Shown here one piece after another: positions 23,532 to 32,464 of a stretch of 44,694 nt of DNA (position 1 is the stretch's first letter; every line of letters starts with the position of its first letter). The stretch is from positions 1-44,694 of the forward strand of contig CAIXWN010000184.1 of the NCBI GenBank assembly GCA_903923135.1, given 5' to 3'. The DNA comes from an uncultured Caulobacteraceae bacterium. Its GTDB lineage: Bacteria > Pseudomonadota > Alphaproteobacteria > Caulobacterales > Caulobacteraceae. Both the position numbers and the translations under genes were made by a program. A model generated the notes under the pieces. That model was not told the origin of the DNA and did not search any database. It worked only from the letters and a program-made list of their open reading frames with translations.

Positions 23532-24686
23532 CTAGACGAACGCACCCTTGCCGCTGGTGACTTCGCTGTATCGATGCACCCGCACCGAAAGGACCAGCGC
23601 GAAACCCGCCATCATGGTGATCATCACGGTACCGCCGAACGACAACAGCGGCATAGGCACGCCCACCACCGGCGCAAGGCCCATGACCATGGCGCCGTTG
23701 ATCAGCACACAGAGCGCGAAGGTGATGGCCACGCCCGCCGCGGACAACCGCCCGAAATGGCTGTGGGAGATCACCGCGGCGCGGAGGGTGACCACGATCA
23801 CCGCAGCATAGAGCGCCAGCACCGTGGCGCAGCCCAGAAAGCCCAGTTCCTCGGCCATGGAGGCGAAGATGAAGTCGGTGGACTTCTCGGGCAGGAAGTT
23901 GAGCTGGCTCTGGGTCCCGAGGCCCAGACCCTTGCCCAGCAGGCCGCCTGAGCCGAGAGCGATCTCGGACTGGATGATGTGATAGCCGGCCCCGGACCGG
24001 TCCGCCTCCGGGTGCAGGAATGTCAGAAGGCGCGCACGCTGATAAGCCTTCAGCACAAAGGCGAAGGCGAGGGGCACGCCCGCCCCCATGGCGAGCAGGC
24101 CCACGCCCACCGCCCGCAGGCTGAGGCCGGCCAGGATCATCATCACCCCGCCCGTCGCGGCGATCAGGACCGCGGTGCCCAGATCGGGCTGGTGCGCCAC
24201 CAGCGCGGCCGGCGCGCCGATCAGGGCGGCCGGGATCAGCAGCCACCATGACCAGCGGGCGCGATCGGCCGATAGGCCGTGGTAGAAACGGGCCAGGGCC
24301 ATCACCAGACCCACCTTGATGAATTCCGACGGCTGGATCCGGATCGGCCCGACGTCAAGCCAGCGCTGGGCGCCCATGGTGGAGTGGCCCACAACGGCCA
24401 CGGCGGCCAGCATCAGCAGGCCCAGGCCATAGACCGGATAGGCCATCGCGAACCAGACCCGCAGATCCACCGTGGCCATGGCGATCATCAGCGCGAAACA
24501 GACGCCATAAAGGATCAGGTGCCGCCCCGCCCAGGGCGACCAGGACCCCCCGGCGATGGAATAGAGCATCACCGCGCCGATGCCGGCGATGGCGGAGAGC
24601 AGCAGGCACAACAACCAGTCGATCTGACCCAGCTTGACGATCAGGCGGTCGCGCTCGCCCGGGCGGCTGATGGCGCTCGCGGTCAC
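23532..24686 (-). CDS. rodA: RodA, peptidoglycan glycosyltransferase (SEDS family)
   Basis: 384 residues with about ten membrane helices. It polymerises lipid II for lateral wall synthesis together with PBP2. SEDS marks are QPSEFIKVGLVMALARF, HQPDLGTAVLI (the catalytic Asp region), YHIIQSEIALGSGGLLGKG, FLPEKSTDFIFASMAEELG and the final PLLSFGGT. The start is GTG at 24686, sharing GTGA with the mrdA stop, so RodA and PBP2 translation are coupled. The extended open frame upstream to 25298 lies within mrdA and is not coding. Confidence 0.96.
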   Translation of the reverse strand: MTASAISRPGERDRLIVKLGQIDWLLCLLLSAIAGIGAVMLYSIAGGSWSPWAGRHLILYGVCFALMIAMATVDLRVWFAMAYPVYGLGLLMLAAVAVVGHSTMGAQRWLDVGPIRIQPSEFIKVGLVMALARFYHGLSADRARWSWWLLIPAALIGAPAALVAHQPDLGTAVLIAATGGVMMILAGLSLRAVGVGLLAMGAGVPLAFAFVLKAYQRARLLTFLHPEADRSGAGYHIIQSEIALGSGGLLGKGLGLGTQSQLNFLPEKSTDFIFASMAEELGFLGCATVLALYAAVIVVTLRAAVISHSHFGRLSAAGVAITFALCVLINGAMVMGLAPVVGVPMPLLSFGGTVMITMMAGFALVLSVRVHRYSEVTSGKGAFV

Positions 24687-26620
24687 GTCGGCGCCCCCGG
24701 ACCGGCCCCGCCCGCTGCGGAGCCGGACATCTGTGGAGGCAGGCCGGTGGGCATCGGCTGAGTGATGCGCGCACGCACCTGCGGATCCTTCAACAGAGCA
24801 ACCCGCATGATCTGCGCCGCCTTGGGGGCTGCGGCCTCCGCGCCGAAGCCGCCGTGTTCCACCAGCACGCTCATGGCGTACCGAGGGTCGTCGTGCGGAG
24901 CGAAGGCAATGAACCAGGCATGGTCGCGCAGGGCCCAGGCGCCCTGGGCTCCATGGGCCCCCGCCCCGCCGCCGGTGTAATTGTGCGACTGGGCGGTGCC
25001 GGTCTTGCCGGCCATCTTCACCGGCCCCAGTCCGATATCGCCATAGTGGGCCGCCGTTCCGGAGGCCACCACGGCGGCCATGGCAGACTGGACGAACTCT
25101 ATGTGGGCGCGCGGAATGGTCAGGACGGGCGCCTGGGCTCCCGACGGCTGGGCGACATCGCCGATGGACTGAACCAGACGGGGACGCAGGGCAGTGACGC
25201 CGTTGGCCAGCCGCGAGGCCATCACGCAGAGCTGCAACGCGTTGACGCTGACGTAGCCCTGACCGATCCCCAGGCTCGGCGTCTCGCCGGCGTGCCACAC
25301 GGGATCCCTGGGAAAGGCCCGCCGCTTGTAGTCTGAATCGGGGACCAGGCCGGGCTTCTGACCCGGGATGCCGATATCGTGCGCCTCGCCCAGGCCGAAC
25401 TGCCGAGCGGTGGCGGCGATGGCGTCAGGCCCGACCGTGAGCGCGGCCTGATAAAAGTAGATGTCACAGGACTGCCGGATGGCGTCGTGCATGTTGAGTG
25501 CGCCATGGGCCTTGTCGCAGTGCCACACCCGCCCGCCCCACGACCATGCGCGGTTGCAGACGTAGACTCGTCCAGGATCGAAGCCATGGCCGAGAGCGGC
25601 CAGCGAGACCATGGTCTTGAAGGTCGAGCCTGGAGGATAGGTGGCGGTCAGCGCCTTGTTGAACAGCGGCTTGCGGTCGTACTCGGCCAGAGCCTTGTAT
25701 TCGCCGCGGGTGAGCCCCTTGACGAACTGGTTGGCGTCGAAGCTGGGCGCGGAGAGCATGCACAGGATGTCGCCAGAGCGGCAGTCCATCATCACCGCGG
25801 CGCCACTGTCCTCGCCGAAGACCTCCAGGGCGCGGGTCTGGACATCGGCGTCGAGCGTCAGGCGGATCGGCGCCCCCGGCGTCGGCGGGATGTCGCCGCG
25901 CGGATCCTGACGGACCACCCTGCCCTTGACGTCCACCTCGACCTTACGGGCGCCGGCCTTGCCACGCAGGTCGAGATCGAACGCCTTCTCGACACCCTGC
26001 TTGCCGATGCGGAAACCGGGGTTGAGCATGATCGGGTCTGCGTTGGGGCCGGTCTTGGTCACGTCCTGGGCGCTGACCTTGGCCACATAGCCGATGACGT
26101 GGGCAAAAGCCCCGGAGAAGGGATAGACGCGCACCTCGCCCATGTCGGCGGTGACCCCGGGAAGTTCCGGCGCGCGGACATTGACGCGCGAAAACTCCTC
26201 CCAGGTCATGTCCTCGACGATCGCCACCGGCGCCTTTCGCGGCGCGTCATCGATCTCGTCCTTGAGGCGCTGCAGATGCGCTTCGTCGAGGTTGACCAGC
26301 CTGGCGAGGTTGGCCAACACAGCCTCCACGTCCATGGTGTCGTCCTTGGCCAGCAGCAGCCGGAAGTCGGGGCGGTTGGAGGCCAGCACCACGCCCTCGC
26401 GATCGAGGATCAGCCCCCGCGGCGGCGGCGAGAGGACGAACTGGAACTGGTTGTGCTCGCTCAACAGTTGATAGCGGTCGGACTCGATCAGCTGCAACTG
26501 GATCAGGCGGCCGCCCAACGCCACGAGACCGCCGCCCGCCAGACCGCCGAGCAGGAAGGCGCGGCGTTGGAACAGCCCCTGACGCTCATTGACCTCGTCG
26601 AGAAAGATCGAGGATTCCAT
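24683..26620 (-). CDS. mrdA: Penicillin-binding protein 2 (peptidoglycan transpeptidase)
   Basis: 645 residues, a class B transpeptidase for rod elongation. A single N-terminal membrane anchor (residues about 20-42) is followed by the PBP dimerisation domain with PPPRGLILDREG and RVYPFSGAFAHVIGYV. The transpeptidase domain has S-x-x-K in PPGSTFKTM (Ser about 330), S-x-D in RQSCDIYFYQ and K-T-G in MAGKTGTAQ. The C-terminus has a short Pro/Gly/Ala-rich tail (GSAAGGAGPGAPT). The start is ATG at 26620, overlapping the mreD stop by one base (TGATG). Confidence 0.96.
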   Translation of the reverse strand: MESSIFLDEVNERQGLFQRRAFLLGGLAGGGLVALGGRLIQLQLIESDRYQLLSEHNQFQFVLSPPPRGLILDREGVVLASNRPDFRLLLAKDDTMDVEAVLANLARLVNLDEAHLQRLKDEIDDAPRKAPVAIVEDMTWEEFSRVNVRAPELPGVTADMGEVRVYPFSGAFAHVIGYVAKVSAQDVTKTGPNADPIMLNPGFRIGKQGVEKAFDLDLRGKAGARKVEVDVKGRVVRQDPRGDIPPTPGAPIRLTLDADVQTRALEVFGEDSGAAVMMDCRSGDILCMLSAPSFDANQFVKGLTRGEYKALAEYDRKPLFNKALTATYPPGSTFKTMVSLAALGHGFDPGRVYVCNRAWSWGGRVWHCDKAHGALNMHDAIRQSCDIYFYQAALTVGPDAIAATARQFGLGEAHDIGIPGQKPGLVPDSDYKRRAFPRDPVWHAGETPSLGIGQGYVSVNALQLCVMASRLANGVTALRPRLVQSIGDVAQPSGAQAPVLTIPRAHIEFVQSAMAAVVASGTAAHYGDIGLGPVKMAGKTGTAQSHNYTGGGAGAHGAQGAWALRDHAWFIAFAPHDDPRYAMSVLVEHGGFGAEAAAPKAAQIMRVALLKDPQVRARITQPMPTGLPPQMSGSAAGGAGPGAPT

Positions 26621-27135
26621 CAGTGGAACCGCACATCGGCATCCTCGAACCGCTCCACGAGCAGCCAGGACAGCGGAAACAGCGGCAGGGTGACAACATA
26701 CTGCAGCAAGACGCCCACCAGGTTGGGGACCTGACCGGCGGCCAGGGTCGTCAGCAGCAGGGCGACGGCGAAGCCGAGCGCGCACAGCGCGCCGTACCAT
26801 GCGGACAGCGCCCAGAACCCCTCGCCCGTCAGAACCCGACGGACCGAAAAGGCCAGGCCGAAGACCGCCAACAGGGAGAGGGGCCACAGGCCGAGCGGTC
26901 CGCCCCAGAGGATGTCCTGGAAAAGGCCCAGGCCTATCAGGGCGAAAGGCGGCAGCATGGACGGTCGGATCACCGCCCAGGCGAACGCCGGGGCCATGGC
27001 GAAAACCGGTTCCGGCGCCTGCAGCCCGAACACCTTCACCGGCAGCGCCAGCACCAGCGCCGCGCTGGCGCAGAAGAGGGCTGGCGTGACCAGCCAGTTG
27101 AGCGGGTTCGGTGACTGGACGGTGACCCGGGCCAT
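26620..27135 (-). CDS. mreD: MreD, rod shape-determining inner-membrane protein
   Basis: 171 residues, hydrophobic, with five to six predicted membrane helices (PALFCASAALVLALP, LLAVFGLAFSV, LGFAVALLLTTLAAG and others). Sequence identity in this family is weak; position between mreC and mrdA and the G-L-F-Q-D-I-L-W-G-G motif (loop with D and G-G, typical of MreD) decide the call. The ATG at 27135 overlaps the mreC stop by one base, and the stop overlaps mrdA the same way. Confidence 0.9.
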   Translation of the reverse strand: MARVTVQSPNPLNWLVTPALFCASAALVLALPVKVFGLQAPEPVFAMAPAFAWAVIRPSMLPPFALIGLGLFQDILWGGPLGLWPLSLLAVFGLAFSVRRVLTGEGFWALSAWYGALCALGFAVALLLTTLAAGQVPNLVGVLLQYVVTLPLFPLSWLLVERFEDADVRFH

Positions 27136-28118
27136 CAGGGCGCCTTGGCCGGAGTCGCGGCTTTGGGAACCGCGACCTGATGGCTCGGCGCGACGGCGGC
27201 GAGGGTGGGCGCCTCGGCAGGAGCGCCCGTGGCGGTGGGGGGCAGGACCGCCGGGGCCAGGGCTTTGGGGGCGACCAGTTGGGAGAAATCGCTGAACAGC
27301 AGGATACGGACGAAATCGATCGGTGAGGCGTCCGCATCGAGCGCCACCCGCCAGCCGCCATCGAGGCCCTTGACCGCGACGCCGACGGGAAGGCCCCTGG
27401 GCAACACCCCGCCATCGCCGGAGGTCAGAATACGGTCCCCCTCGCGCAGGGCGTCGTGGGTGCGCAGATACTCGAGCTTGGGGGTAGCCCCGCCGTCGCC
27501 GGTGAGGATGGCCCGGCCGTTGGTGCGCGCCACCAGGACGGGAGTGCGGCTCTCGACATCGGTCAACAGCATGATCCGGCTGACCTGCGGCGCCACGCCG
27601 GTGACCCGGCCGACCAGCCCGTGCTCGCCGAGCACCGGATTGCCTTCGACGACCCCGCGATCGGAACCCGCGTCGGCGATGCGCGTGTTGGCGAAGGGCC
27701 CCCGGGCGTCGAGCACTGTCCGGGCGCCGACCATGGGGATGGGAGGGTCGGTGCGCACCCCCAACAGGGCGCGCAGACGGGCGTTCTCCTCGCGAAGGGC
27801 GATAGCCTGGTCTCGCCACGTCTGGGCCGCGGCGAGGTCGCGGTGCAGCTGGCGGTTCTGCGAACTGGCGAGAATGTAGGCCCGGCCGGCGTCGGAGGCG
27901 TCGGCGAGCCAGCGGATCGGCGTCGACAGCACGCCGGACGCGCCGCCAAGGGCGTTTTCGACCGAACGTCGGGTTGTCGTCAACGGGCCATGGGAATCGG
28001 CGCGCCGGCCGGCGACGAACAGTCCCAGGGCCACGACGACGGCCACGACCAGGGCCGCCACGGCAAGCCAGGTCAGGGGCGGCTTGATATCGCTGAGGGG
28101 CCCGTCCCGCAGGGACAT
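27135..28118 (-). CDS. mreC: MreC, rod shape-determining protein
   Basis: 327 residues. A short cytoplasmic N-terminus, one membrane helix (residues about 15-37), then a coiled-coil with AIALREENARLRALLG (about 105-120), and the double beta-barrel domain with GLVGRVTGVAPQVSRIMLLTDVES and ILTSGDGGVLPRGLPVG. The C-terminal tail (residues 285-327) is rich in Ala, Pro and Val and low-complexity. It scaffolds MreB, MreD, PBP2 and RodA in the periplasm. The gene is 142 bases downstream of mreB; that gap has three tandem CGCCT/CGAGG units (28238-28255 region) and no intrinsic terminator. Confidence 0.94.
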   Translation of the reverse strand: MSLRDGPLSDIKPPLTWLAVAALVVAVVVALGLFVAGRRADSHGPLTTTRRSVENALGGASGVLSTPIRWLADASDAGRAYILASSQNRQLHRDLAAAQTWRDQAIALREENARLRALLGVRTDPPIPMVGARTVLDARGPFANTRIADAGSDRGVVEGNPVLGEHGLVGRVTGVAPQVSRIMLLTDVESRTPVLVARTNGRAILTGDGGATPKLEYLRTHDALREGDRILTSGDGGVLPRGLPVGVAVKGLDGGWRVALDADASPIDFVRILLFSDFSQLVAPKALAPAVLPPTATGAPAEAPTLAAVAPSHQVAVPKAATPAKAP

Positions 28119-28260
28119 CCGATGCTCCAGATCACCGCCGCCCGTCGATGCAACAGGCGGTCACGTCAGGGAAAATCACGCCAGTATCGCGGCGTGTCCG
28201 TCAATTCCATTGTCACCCGCCGCCCGACCCCGATCCGAGGCGAGGCGAGGCGTGGGAACC

Positions 28261-29304
<1,044 letters not shown>

Positions 29305-29371
29305 TCAGGGCCTGGGGACGAGGGACGGAGGGAAACGGGCGAAAGACCTGTGGTGATGCTTGGCCGCGACA

Positions 29372-29410
29372 GCCGGCGGGCGGAACGCCCGGACGGCTCC
29401 CGCCGCCGGC
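29372..29410. other. Nested inverted repeat upstream of mreB
   Basis: GCCGGCGG (29372-29379) pairs with CCGCCGGC (29403-29410), and within the loop GGGCG-GAA-CGCCC (29378-29390) makes a second stem. It lies 68 bases upstream of the mreB start in the divergent region. It could be a cruciform, an operator or a 5' UTR hairpin. The rest of the 29305-29571 gap holds only the candidate promoter listed next. Confidence 0.45.
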
Positions 29411-29518
29411 CAGGAAGGCTCGTAAGTCAAGGGCTTCCTCTGCCTTGCCAATGCGACCAATTCAAGGAGTTAAACGCTGCGAAGGCGCGTCAGTCGCGCG
29501 CACCGCCCTGCCCGCGCC

Positions 29519-29547
29519 TTGACCGGCCAGAGGCGGCGACCTCTACT
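29519..29547 (+). promoter_or_regulatory. Candidate promoter of the S9 peptidase gene
   Basis: TTGACC (29519-29524), a 17-base spacer and TCTACT (29542-29547) make a reasonable -35/-10 pair 25 bases before the ATG. The -35 matches the alphaproteobacterial TTGAC core; the -10 is poor. Initiation would leave a leader of about 18 bases. Confidence 0.4.
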
Positions 29548-29571
29548 GCCGCATTAACGACGGGGGTGGGC

Positions 29572-31554
29572 ATGACGGCGTGGCTGACGGGATTGCTGAG
29601 CGTGGTCGCCGTGAGCCTGGCGGCCCCGGCCCTCGCCGCGGCCGCGCCCCCGCCCCTCGCCGATTATGGGGCCCTGCCCGCGGCCCAGGATCTGCATCTG
29701 TCGCCGGCGGGAGACCGGATCGCCTACCTGGCATTCGACAAGGGTCAGAGGATCGTCGTGGTGCGGGCGCTGGACGGGCCGGTGCTGATGGCCTTTCCGG
29801 CGGCCGACCACAAGCTGCGCTATCTGGTCTGGGCCGATGACAACCATCTGATCCTGGCCTTCGACGCCTACGTCCACTCCGAGGCGCTGAGCGGCGGGGA
29901 GGGCAATGTCGCCGAGACGCTGGTGATCAACGCCCAGACCCAGAAGGCGTTCGCCGTATTCTCCGGTAAGCCGAAGATTCTGGGGACCACCTTCGGCTAC
30001 TTCGGACACGCCAGCCAGGGTGGTCACGCCTACGGCTATTTCGGCGGCCTGACCCTCGCCGGTGGCGGGACCTCCACCGCCAATTTCGACATGCGGCGCT
30101 ATTCGATCGACCATCTCCATACGGACCTCTACCGGGTCGACCTCGACACCGGCGAGGCGCAGATCGCCTCCGGAGGCTCCGAGAAAGTGGTCAGCGGCTG
30201 GCTCGTGGACACCGGCGGCCAGATCGTGGCGCGGGACGACTACGACCAGAAGAGCGGTGAACGCCGGATCTACGCCGGAGCCACCCAGGAGCGGCTGATC
30301 ACGCGCTTTCAGGACCCGACTGGCGACCATGGCGTCGTCGCGCAGGGGCGCGCGCCCGGCACCGTTCTGGTGCACCAGCGGTCGCCGGAAACCGGCGACT
30401 GGACGATCCTGGAATACGAGGCCCGGGAGGGCGGCCGCGCGGCCGATCCGTTCGGCGGCCAGTCGGTGCGCGCCGAGCTCACCGACTCCCACGGCCTGCT
30501 GATGGGCTGGGTGACCAACGCCGATGAACCGAGGACCATCCTCTTCGATCCGGCCCTGCAGGCGCGTTTCGACATGGCGGCGCGGGCGTTCAAGGGCGAG
30601 AGGGCCTACCTTGCCGCCGGAGTCGACACTCTGGACAGGATGATCGTCTACACCGAAGGCGAGGGCGACTCCGGCACCTACTTCTTTGCCGACATTCCTG
30701 GCCACAGGGCCAGCGCCGTGGCCTGGGCCCATCCGACCATCCTGCAGGACACCGTGGGGCCGGAGAGCATCGTCGCCTACAAGGCCGCTGACGGCCTGGA
30801 GATGCAGGGCGTGCTGACGCTGCCGCCCGGCCGGCCGGCCAAGCGGCTGCCCGTCGTGGTGATCCCGCACGGCGGGCCCGAGATGCGCGACTATCTGGGC
30901 TTCGACTGGCTGGCCCAGGCCTTCGCCTCGCGCGGATACGCGGTCTTCCAGCCAAACTTCCGAGGTTCCGACAACTTCGGCCGCCCGTTCCGCGACGCCG
31001 GATACGGCCAGTGGGGGCGCAAGATGCAGACCGACGTCTCCGACGGCCTCGCCGAACTGACGAAACAGGGTGTCGTCGATCCTAGGCGCGCCTGTATCCT
31101 CGGCGCCAGCTACTATGGCGGCTATGTCGCACTGGCGAGCGTGACCCTGCAGCAGGGGCTCTATCGCTGCGCGGTGTCGATCTCCGGTCTGAGCGATCTG
31201 AACCTTTGGCTGGCCTGGCGGGAAGATCACTACGGTCAGCAGGGAGAGACCGCGCGCAGCGACCACGCCTTCCTGGGGGTGACCTCGCCCGGCGACGGCG
31301 CGCTGAAGGCGCTCTCCCCCGCCCGCCTGGCTGCCCGGGCGGATGCGCCGGTGCTGCTGATCCACGGCAAGCAGGACACCACCACCCCGTTCGAACAGAG
31401 CGATGTAATGCGCCACGCCCTGGCTGACGCCGGCAAGAGCGTCACACTGATCGAACTGAAGGCCGAGGATCACTATCTGTCGCGGGCGCCCACCCGGACG
31501 CAGACGCTGGAGGCGGCAATGGCCTTCGTGCAGAAAGCCAATCCGGCCGACTGA
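29572..31554 (+). CDS. Exported S9-family peptidase (prolyl oligopeptidase type) with altered nucleophile elbow
   Basis: 660 residues. A signal peptide (MTAWLTGLLSVVAVSLAAPA with Ala-rich cleavage region) predicts export. The N-terminal beta-propeller half is followed by a C-terminal hydrolase domain: VVIPHGGPEMRD, then the nucleophile region LGASYYGGYVAL (Ser about 513), the acid in HGKQDTTTPFEQ (Asp about 602) and the His in AEDHYLSR (His about 634). The family elbow is G-x-S-x-G-G; here an extra Tyr gives S-Y-Y-G-G, which may distort the active site. The ATG at 29572 is preferred to an in-frame GTG two codons upstream because GGGGGTGGG lies just before it. A longer open frame to 28084 crosses mreB antisense and is not coding. 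Confidence 0.88.
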   Translation: MTAWLTGLLSVVAVSLAAPALAAAAPPPLADYGALPAAQDLHLSPAGDRIAYLAFDKGQRIVVVRALDGPVLMAFPAADHKLRYLVWADDNHLILAFDAYVHSEALSGGEGNVAETLVINAQTQKAFAVFSGKPKILGTTFGYFGHASQGGHAYGYFGGLTLAGGGTSTANFDMRRYSIDHLHTDLYRVDLDTGEAQIASGGSEKVVSGWLVDTGGQIVARDDYDQKSGERRIYAGATQERLITRFQDPTGDHGVVAQGRAPGTVLVHQRSPETGDWTILEYEAREGGRAADPFGGQSVRAELTDSHGLLMGWVTNADEPRTILFDPALQARFDMAARAFKGERAYLAAGVDTLDRMIVYTEGEGDSGTYFFADIPGHRASAVAWAHPTILQDTVGPESIVAYKAADGLEMQGVLTLPPGRPAKRLPVVVIPHGGPEMRDYLGFDWLAQAFASRGYAVFQPNFRGSDNFGRPFRDAGYGQWGRKMQTDVSDGLAELTKQGVVDPRRACILGASYYGGYVALASVTLQQGLYRCAVSISGLSDLNLWLAWREDHYGQQGETARSDHAFLGVTSPGDGALKALSPARLAARADAPVLLIHGKQDTTTPFEQSDVMRHALADAGKSVTLIELKAEDHYLSRAPTRTQTLEAAMAFVQKANPAD

Positions 31555-31565
31555 GCCGGGCTGGC

Positions 31566-32444
31566 TTAGCCCAGCGCGGCCAGCAGAACCCCGACGGCGA
31601 TCTGGGCGAGCACAAGCATCTGCCATGGCGCCAGGCGCTCCGCGAACAGCCGCCGCCCGGCCATGGCGGCGATGGGCGTCTCGGCCACGCCCACGGCGCG
31701 CACCGGTCCGGCCGGCGACAGAGCGAAGGCGGTGAACCAAAGGCCGGACGCCGCGGCGCCAAAAAAGCCCGCCGGCAGGGACTCACGCCAACGCGAGACA
31801 ACCAGCCCCAGGGACCCCGGACGCGTCGCCGCCAGCCAGGCGATCAATGCGGCCGACTGCAGGCCCTGAACCACCACCAGGGTCGCCAGGGCGGCGAACA
31901 CCGGCGCACCCGGCGCCAGGATCAGGGCGGCCTGGCGAAAGGCGTTGGAGGAGACCGCGAAACCTGCCCCGGCCACCAGACCGAGCAGCGCGGCCGAGAC
32001 GATCTGGTCGGGCGAGACCTTGCGCGGCCACCCCAGGCCGACCAAGCCGGCGGTTACCAGACCAAGGCCCAGCCAGCGCAGCGGCCCAAGTTGCTCGCCG
32101 AAGGCCAGTCCCATCACCGCGGCCAGGGGAATGGAGCTCTGCTGAAACACGGTGCCCAGCGCGAAGCTTGAGCGGCGCATCGAGACAAGCATGGCGGCCG
32201 TAGCGATGATCTGGCTGCCCCCGCCGGCGATACAGGCAACCAGGAAGAGGCCAGTGACCCGCGGCGCGACCGGCCCGGCCAGCCGCCAGGCGATGAACAG
32301 AAACACCAGGGCGAAGGGTAGACCGAACAGGAACCGCACCAGCGTCGCGCCCCAGGGTCCGGCGTCGGCCAGCAGGCCACGCTGAAAGGCGTTGCGCGCC
32401 ACCTGCAGGCCGGTGGCGGCCAGGGTTATGGGAATCCACAGCAT
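31566..32444 (-). CDS. EamA/DMT-family transporter
   Basis: 292 residues with about ten predicted membrane helices in two repeats, the layout of the drug/metabolite (EamA) transporter family. Helical pieces include LVRFLFGLPFALVFLFIA, LRWLGLGLVTAGLVGLGW and the last LVLAQIAVGVLLAALG. PLAAVMGLAFGEQL in the first repeat and PIAAMAGRRLFAERL in the second are the paired 'E-x-L' ends typical of EamA units. The substrate is unknown. It begins 20 bases after the amidohydrolase stop and is probably co-transcribed; the two meet the S9 gene convergently with 11 bases between stops. Confidence 0.87.
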   Translation of the reverse strand: MLWIPITLAATGLQVARNAFQRGLLADAGPWGATLVRFLFGLPFALVFLFIAWRLAGPVAPRVTGLFLVACIAGGGSQIIATAAMLVSMRRSSFALGTVFQQSSIPLAAVMGLAFGEQLGPLRWLGLGLVTAGLVGLGWPRKVSPDQIVSAALLGLVAGAGFAVSSNAFRQAALILAPGAPVFAALATLVVVQGLQSAALIAWLAATRPGSLGLVVSRWRESLPAGFFGAAASGLWFTAFALSPAGPVRAVGVAETPIAAMAGRRLFAERLAPWQMLVLAQIAVGVLLAALG

Positions 32445-32464
32445 GAGGCCGCCCCCGGCGGAAG

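Noticed and set aside
24687-25298. N-terminal extension of the rodA frame through mrdA
   Set aside because: The RodA family N-terminus starts at the GTG overlapping the mrdA stop; the extension is Arg/Gly-rich shadow.
28119-28260. The mreB-mreC gap as a site for a terminator or small gene
   Set aside because: It holds tandem CGCCT units only; no stem plus T-run, and no frame with a ribosome site.
29305-29571. A CtrA box (TTAA-N7-TTAA) near the mreB/S9 divergent region
   Set aside because: Only TTCA-N5-TTAA-like and single TTAA occurrences were found; spacing does not fit.
29554-31740. A 728-codon minus-strand open frame opposite the S9 peptidase
   Set aside because: The plus-strand gene has signal peptide and catalytic motifs; the opposite frame has none.
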